Shown piece after piece: positions 60,802 through 64,000 of a stretch of 64,000 nucleotides of DNA. The notes under the pieces were generated by a model that was given only the letters and a program-made list of their open reading frames with translations, was not told the DNA's origin and did no database searches. The position numbers and the translations under genes were made by a program. The stretch spans positions 19,786 to 83,785 of the forward strand of contig NZ_VITI01000020.1 of assembly GCF_007827795.1 (NCBI RefSeq), in the 5' to 3' direction. This DNA is from Azospirillum brasilense. Lineage in GTDB: Bacteria; Pseudomonadota; Alphaproteobacteria; Azospirillales; Azospirillaceae. Each line of letters opens with the position of its first letter. Positions within the stretch are counted from its first letter, which is position 1.

Positions 60802-61863
60802 GTGCGCCCGCCTGCCGCAATTCGTATGAAACGCCGCGATCCGATTGTTCCGCCGATGAGATCCGAAGCCATTTTACCCGTCCCGGCCCGTTCCGGGCAC
60901 AAGATCCTGCCGCTTCTCGGGAAGGTCGGGCTCACGGTGGCGCTCGTCGGCTGGCTGATGTCCCAGGCGGATTGGGCGGGCATGGCGCACCGGTTGGCGA
61001 ACGCGCCCCTGCCGCCGCTTCTGCTGGGGCTGGGGCTAAGCGCCCTTGCGGTCCTGTTCGCTGGCGAACGCTGGCGCGCCGCCTGCCAATCCACCGGTCT
61101 GGTGATCGGGCCGGTGAAGGCGCTGCTGCTGATGACCGCCAGCCTGTTCTTCGGGCAGGTTCTGCCGGGCGCCATTGGCGGCGACGCCGTGCGTGGCTGG
61201 CTGACCTGGAAGGAAGGGCAGTCGCCCGGCGCGGTGATCCTGGCGCTGGTGCTCGACCGCCTGCTCGCCCTGCTCGGCGTGTGCCTGCTGCTGTTCGCCG
61301 GGCTGCCGCGGCTGGCCGCCGTGGTGCCGCCGGACATGGCCTGGATGCTGCCGGCGCTGGTCCTGCTGGGGGTGGCGGGCTTCGCCGCCGGACTGTCCAT
61401 CGACCGCCTGCCGCTGCCGGGCGCCCTGCGCGCACACCGGCTGGTGAACGCCGCCTTCACGCTGGCCGCGCGGCTGCGCGTCGCCTTCCTGGCGCCGGCC
61501 ACGCTGAAGGCGCTTAGCCACAGCGTGCTGGTCCACATCTGCACGCTGGCCGCCACCCTGCTCTACGCGTGGGCCATCGGCCTGTCCCTCGGCCCGCTCG
61601 ACATCCTGGCGGTGATGCCGACTGCGATCATCGCGACGGCGCTGCCGATTTCGCTGAACGGCTGGGGCGTGCGCGAGGGCACCATGGTGGCCGGCTTCGC
61701 CCTGTTCGGCGTTCCGTTTGAAGACGCCCTTCTGCTTTCCTTGATGATCGGGCTGTCGGTGACGCTGACGGCCCTTCCCGGCGGCCTTGCCTGGCTCGCC
61801 CTGTCCCGCGGAAGCCGAAACGCTTCCGGAAACGCTGTTTCGGACCGTACCCATGACCGTTGA
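60802..61863 (+). CDS. Lysylphosphatidylglycerol synthase-type transmembrane (UPF0104/YbhN-like) protein
   Basis: 353 residues from ATG 60802; ATG 60856 would remove a poorly conserved lead. Seven or eight hydrophobic helices without the aminoacyl-transferase domain of MprF. Recognised by ALLLMTASLFFGQVLPGAIG followed by GDAVRGWL, the PG.iGGD..R motif of the family, and by PISLNGWGVREGTMVAGFAL. Such membrane proteins are thought to act in lipid or lipid-linked-sugar translocation. Its neighbour is a polyprenyl-phosphate-sugar-synthase-like GT2 fusion, overlapping by 11 bases, which fits a lipid-carrier role. The exact substrate is inference. Confidence 0.85.
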   Translation: MRPPAAIRMKRRDPIVPPMRSEAILPVPARSGHKILPLLGKVGLTVALVGWLMSQADWAGMAHRLANAPLPPLLLGLGLSALAVLFAGERWRAACQSTGLVIGPVKALLLMTASLFFGQVLPGAIGGDAVRGWLTWKEGQSPGAVILALVLDRLLALLGVCLLLFAGLPRLAAVVPPDMAWMLPALVLLGVAGFAAGLSIDRLPLPGALRAHRLVNAAFTLAARLRVAFLAPATLKALSHSVLVHICTLAATLLYAWAIGLSLGPLDILAVMPTAIIATALPISLNGWGVREGTMVAGFALFGVPFEDALLLSLMIGLSVTLTALPGGLAWLALSRGSRNASGNAVSDRTHDR

Positions 61864-63340
61864 AGCCCTTGAGGAAACCGTGGCCGGCGCCCCCGCCGCC
61901 GCCGAGACGCGCACCCTGTCGCCCCGTCAGCAGGGGGTGAGAGAACTGTTCGACCGGCTGGCCGCAGAGCGCGATCGCTGGGTCGAGCGCAACAGCGCCT
62001 TTCACGAGGCCGACCGCGCCTATCTGCGTTTCCTCGTGCCGGAGAACGCCTCGGTGCTGGAGGTCGGCTGCGGCACGGGCGACACGCTGGCCTTCCTGCA
62101 GCCCTCGCGCGGGGTCGGCATCGATCTCAGCCCGGCGATGGTCGAGCGGGCGCGGCAGCGGCATCCGGGGCTGGAGTTCCATGCCGGCAACGCGGAGGAT
62201 CTGGCAGTCCTGGCGGAGATCACCGGCACCTTCGACGTGATCCTGCTGTCCGACACCATCGGCTTCCTCGACGACATCGAGGAGACGCTGCGCCACCTGC
62301 ACCGCTTCGCCACGGCACGCACCCGGATCATCGTCAGCTACCATTCCCGCCTGTGGGAGCCGGTGCTGGGCCTTGCCGAGAAGCTCGGCCTGAAGATGCC
62401 GCAAGGCCAGCTCAACTGGCTGTCCAGCGCCGACATCGCCGGGCTGCTGACGCTGGCCGGCTGGCAGCCGGTGAAGCGGGAATGGCGCCAGCTCGTGCCG
62501 CGCCGCCTGCTCGGCCTGGGCACGCTGATTAACCGCAGCATCGCCCCGTTGCCCGGCGTCCGGAAGCTGTGCCTGCGCAACTACGTGGTGGCCCGCCCCG
62601 CCCCGCAGGCGCCGGAGAAGCAGCCGTCCTGCACGGTGCTGGTCCCCTGCCGGAACGAGCGCGGCAACATCGAGAACGCCATCCGTCGCCTGCCGCGCTT
62701 CTGCCCGGACCTGGAGGTCATCTACGTCGAGGGCAACAGCCAGGACAACACCTACGAGGAATGCCTGCGCGTCCAGGCCGCCTATCCGGACTGGGACATC
62801 AAGGTGATGAAGCAGCCCGGCAAGGGCAAGGGCGACGCGGTGCGCACCGGCTTCAACGCGGCGCGGGGCGACATCCTCATCATCCTCGATGCCGACCTGA
62901 CCGTCCCGCCGGAAAGCCTGCCGAAATTCTACCGCGCCATCGCGTCCGGCCAGGGCGAGTTCATCAACGGCACGCGGCTGGTCTACCCGATGGACGACCA
63001 AGCCATGCGCTTCCTGAACTGGATCGCCAACCGCGCCTTCGCCCGCATCTTCTCCTTCCTGCTGAACACGCGCTTCACCGACACGCTGTGCGGCACGAAG
63101 GTTCTGTGGAGGAGCGACTACGACCAGATCGTGGCAAACCGCCATTACTTCGGCGACTTCGACCCGTTCGGCGACTTCGACCTGATCTTCGGCGCGTCAA
63201 AGCTGAACCTGGAGATCGTCGAGGTGCCGATCCGCTACGCCGACCGCAGCTACGGCGAGACGCAGATCAGCCGCTTCAGCCACGGCTGGCTGCTGCTGCG
63301 CATGGTACTGTTCGCCTGGAAGAAGCTGAAGGCATTCTGA
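61853..63340 (+). CDS. Methyltransferase fused to a DPM1-like GT2 glycosyltransferase
   Basis: 495 residues from ATG 61853. Residues about 40-240 are a class I SAM methyltransferase: SVLEVGCGTGDTLAFLQPSR, GVGIDLSPAMVERARQRHPG and DVILLSDTIGFLDDIEETLR. Residues about 260-495 are a GT2 domain: CTVLVPCRNERGNIENAIRR, EVIYVEGNSQDNTYEECLRV, KGKGDAVRTGFNAARGDILI, ILDADLTVPPESLPKFYRA (DAD metal site) and FLLNTRFTDTLCGTKVLWR, close to dolichyl/undecaprenyl-phosphate-sugar synthases. No C-terminal membrane anchors. It could make a polyprenyl-phosphate sugar for the GT39-like enzymes at 48-51 kb and methylate a linked molecule. Last gene of the galE operon; overlaps the preceding gene by 11 bases. Confidence 0.88.
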   Translation: MTVEALEETVAGAPAAAETRTLSPRQQGVRELFDRLAAERDRWVERNSAFHEADRAYLRFLVPENASVLEVGCGTGDTLAFLQPSRGVGIDLSPAMVERARQRHPGLEFHAGNAEDLAVLAEITGTFDVILLSDTIGFLDDIEETLRHLHRFATARTRIIVSYHSRLWEPVLGLAEKLGLKMPQGQLNWLSSADIAGLLTLAGWQPVKREWRQLVPRRLLGLGTLINRSIAPLPGVRKLCLRNYVVARPAPQAPEKQPSCTVLVPCRNERGNIENAIRRLPRFCPDLEVIYVEGNSQDNTYEECLRVQAAYPDWDIKVMKQPGKGKGDAVRTGFNAARGDILIILDADLTVPPESLPKFYRAIASGQGEFINGTRLVYPMDDQAMRFLNWIANRAFARIFSFLLNTRFTDTLCGTKVLWRSDYDQIVANRHYFGDFDPFGDFDLIFGASKLNLEIVEVPIRYADRSYGETQISRFSHGWLLLRMVLFAWKKLKAF

Positions 63341-63367
63341 CCGCCGCTGTCGGCTGCAATTGGAAAA

Positions 63368-63393
63368 CCCCGGACCGTTCGCGCGGTCCGGGG
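63368..63393 (+). terminator. Strong hairpin after the galE operon
   Basis: CCCCGGACCG (63368-63377) and CGGTCCGGGG (63384-63393) form a perfect 10-bp GC-rich stem with a TTCGCG loop, 27 bases past the stop codon. No T-run follows on the plus strand, but AAAA precedes it, so on the minus strand it would be followed by TTTT. It may act in both directions, weakly on the plus strand. Confidence 0.5.
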
Positions 63394-63492
63394 TCATCGC
63401 AGAATCTGATACCGTTGGCGAAATCGGCGGGAGCCTATGACGGAGCGGCTGGCGCTGCTGTTCGAGGTCCATCCTGGGAAGGAGGGACCACC

Positions 63493-63880
63493 ATGCACCT
63501 GAAGCCGGAGTCGATCAGGCCGGTGCCGGAGCGCACCGTGCAAGTCGCCAGAGCTGCCTTTCAAAAGGGCAACATTACCCTACGCATGCGTGACGATCTC
63601 GGCGGTCTGTTCGAGGACAGCGCGTTCACCGAGTTGTTCCGATGCGCGGTCAGCCCGGCTTGGCGCCGTGGCGGCTGGCGCTGGTTACCGTGCTGCAATT
63701 TGCCGAGGGCTTGTTCGACCGCCAAGCCGCCGAGGCCGTTCGCGGCCGCATCGATTAGAAATATGCCCTCGGCCTGGAATTGGAGAACGCCGGCTTCGAC
63801 TTCTCCGTCCTCAGCAAGTTCCGATCGCGCCTGGTCATCGGCGCCGCCGAGAGCCTGCTGCTGGACGCTGTCAGGCGACA
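63493..63880 (+). pseudogene. Decayed IS1182-family transposase (frameshift, stop, truncated)
   Basis: From ATG 63493 the frame reads MHLKPESIRPVPERTVQVAR then AAFQKGNITLRMRDDLGGLF, the N terminus of IS1182-type transposases. Near 63640 the frame breaks: the next bases only make sense one base earlier in frame (MRGQPGLAPWRLALVTVLQF, then DRQAAEAVRGRID), pointing to a one-base deletion. An in-frame TAG at 63756-63758 replaces the expected Trp before KYALGLELENAGFDFSVLSK. Resemblance ends near 63880 with LLDAVRRHIK, well short of full length. A preceding GGAGGG would serve as ribosome site. No terminal inverted repeats could be fixed, so the element is dead. Confidence 0.85.
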
Positions 63881-64000
63881 CATCAAACTGGTCCTTCCGC
63901 ATTTTCGATACCGCTGGCGAATTCCCTATGCGGCGTTCGGCATCATGAGGGCGGAGAACGATGATCGGCGAGTTTGAGCACGTGGATCACCGACCAGCCA

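Overview
The window is about 64 kb of high-GC DNA with the codon bias of an alphaproteobacterium. Family content (3,6-dideoxyhexose, rhamnose, fucose and uronic-acid precursor genes, large multidomain glycosyltransferases, a type I secretion pair) fits a Rhodospirillales genome such as Azospirillum. That assignment is inference; there is no rRNA or other marker gene here. Nearly everything belongs to one surface-polysaccharide island (O-antigen, capsule or exopolysaccharide) with a few secreted-protein genes inside it.

Layout. 1-5.3 kb (minus strand): end of an rfbF/rfbH pair for CDP-3,6-dideoxyhexose, a GT61/methyltransferase-like fusion, and a UDP-glucuronate 4-epimerase. 5.4-6.8 kb: three small phage-tail-like genes behind a promoter-like site and a leader hairpin. 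6.9-10.9 kb: a double-GT2 protein and, divergently, a GT61 protein. 11.3-16.1 kb (plus): gmd, a second gmd-like gene, wzm/wzt exporter 1, and fcl, making and using GDP-6-deoxyhexoses. 16.1-22.5 kb: a GT2 gene, then a HlyB/HlyD-type exporter and a Sel1-repeat protein. 22.5-28.8 kb (minus): a GNAT protein, rmlA-rmlD-rmlB-rmlC for dTDP-L-rhamnose, and a GT4. 28.9-30.7 kb: a serralysin-type RTX metalloprotease. 31-40.6 kb: lhgO-like oxidase, gmhA, two methyltransferases, a GT4 and a very large TPR-GT2-GT4 fusion. 40.7-41.75 kb: an RTX-like repeat protein with its own terminator. 42.2-56.2 kb: GT4, wzm/wzt exporter 2, a triple-methyltransferase protein, two GT39-like membrane proteins, a GT2, and a 1307-residue protein with a fucosyltransferase domain and two GT2 domains. 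56.5-63.3 kb (plus): galE, GT4, GT2, a flippase-like membrane protein and a methyltransferase-GT2 fusion. 63.5 kb to the end: a decayed IS1182-family transposase.

How the genes fit together. Precursor pathways visible are CDP-dideoxyhexose (partial), UDP-galacturonate, GDP-fucose or a related 6-deoxyhexose, dTDP-rhamnose, UDP-galactose and sedoheptulose-phosphate isomerisation. About a dozen glycosyltransferase proteins would assemble the glycans, seven methyltransferase-type domains could O-methylate them, and two separate Wzm/Wzt ABC exporters would move lipid-linked polymers across the inner membrane. The type I exporter is a plausible route for the serralysin and the RTX-like protein, though neither is adjacent to it. 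Many neighbours overlap by the four bases ATGA, which indicates translational coupling.
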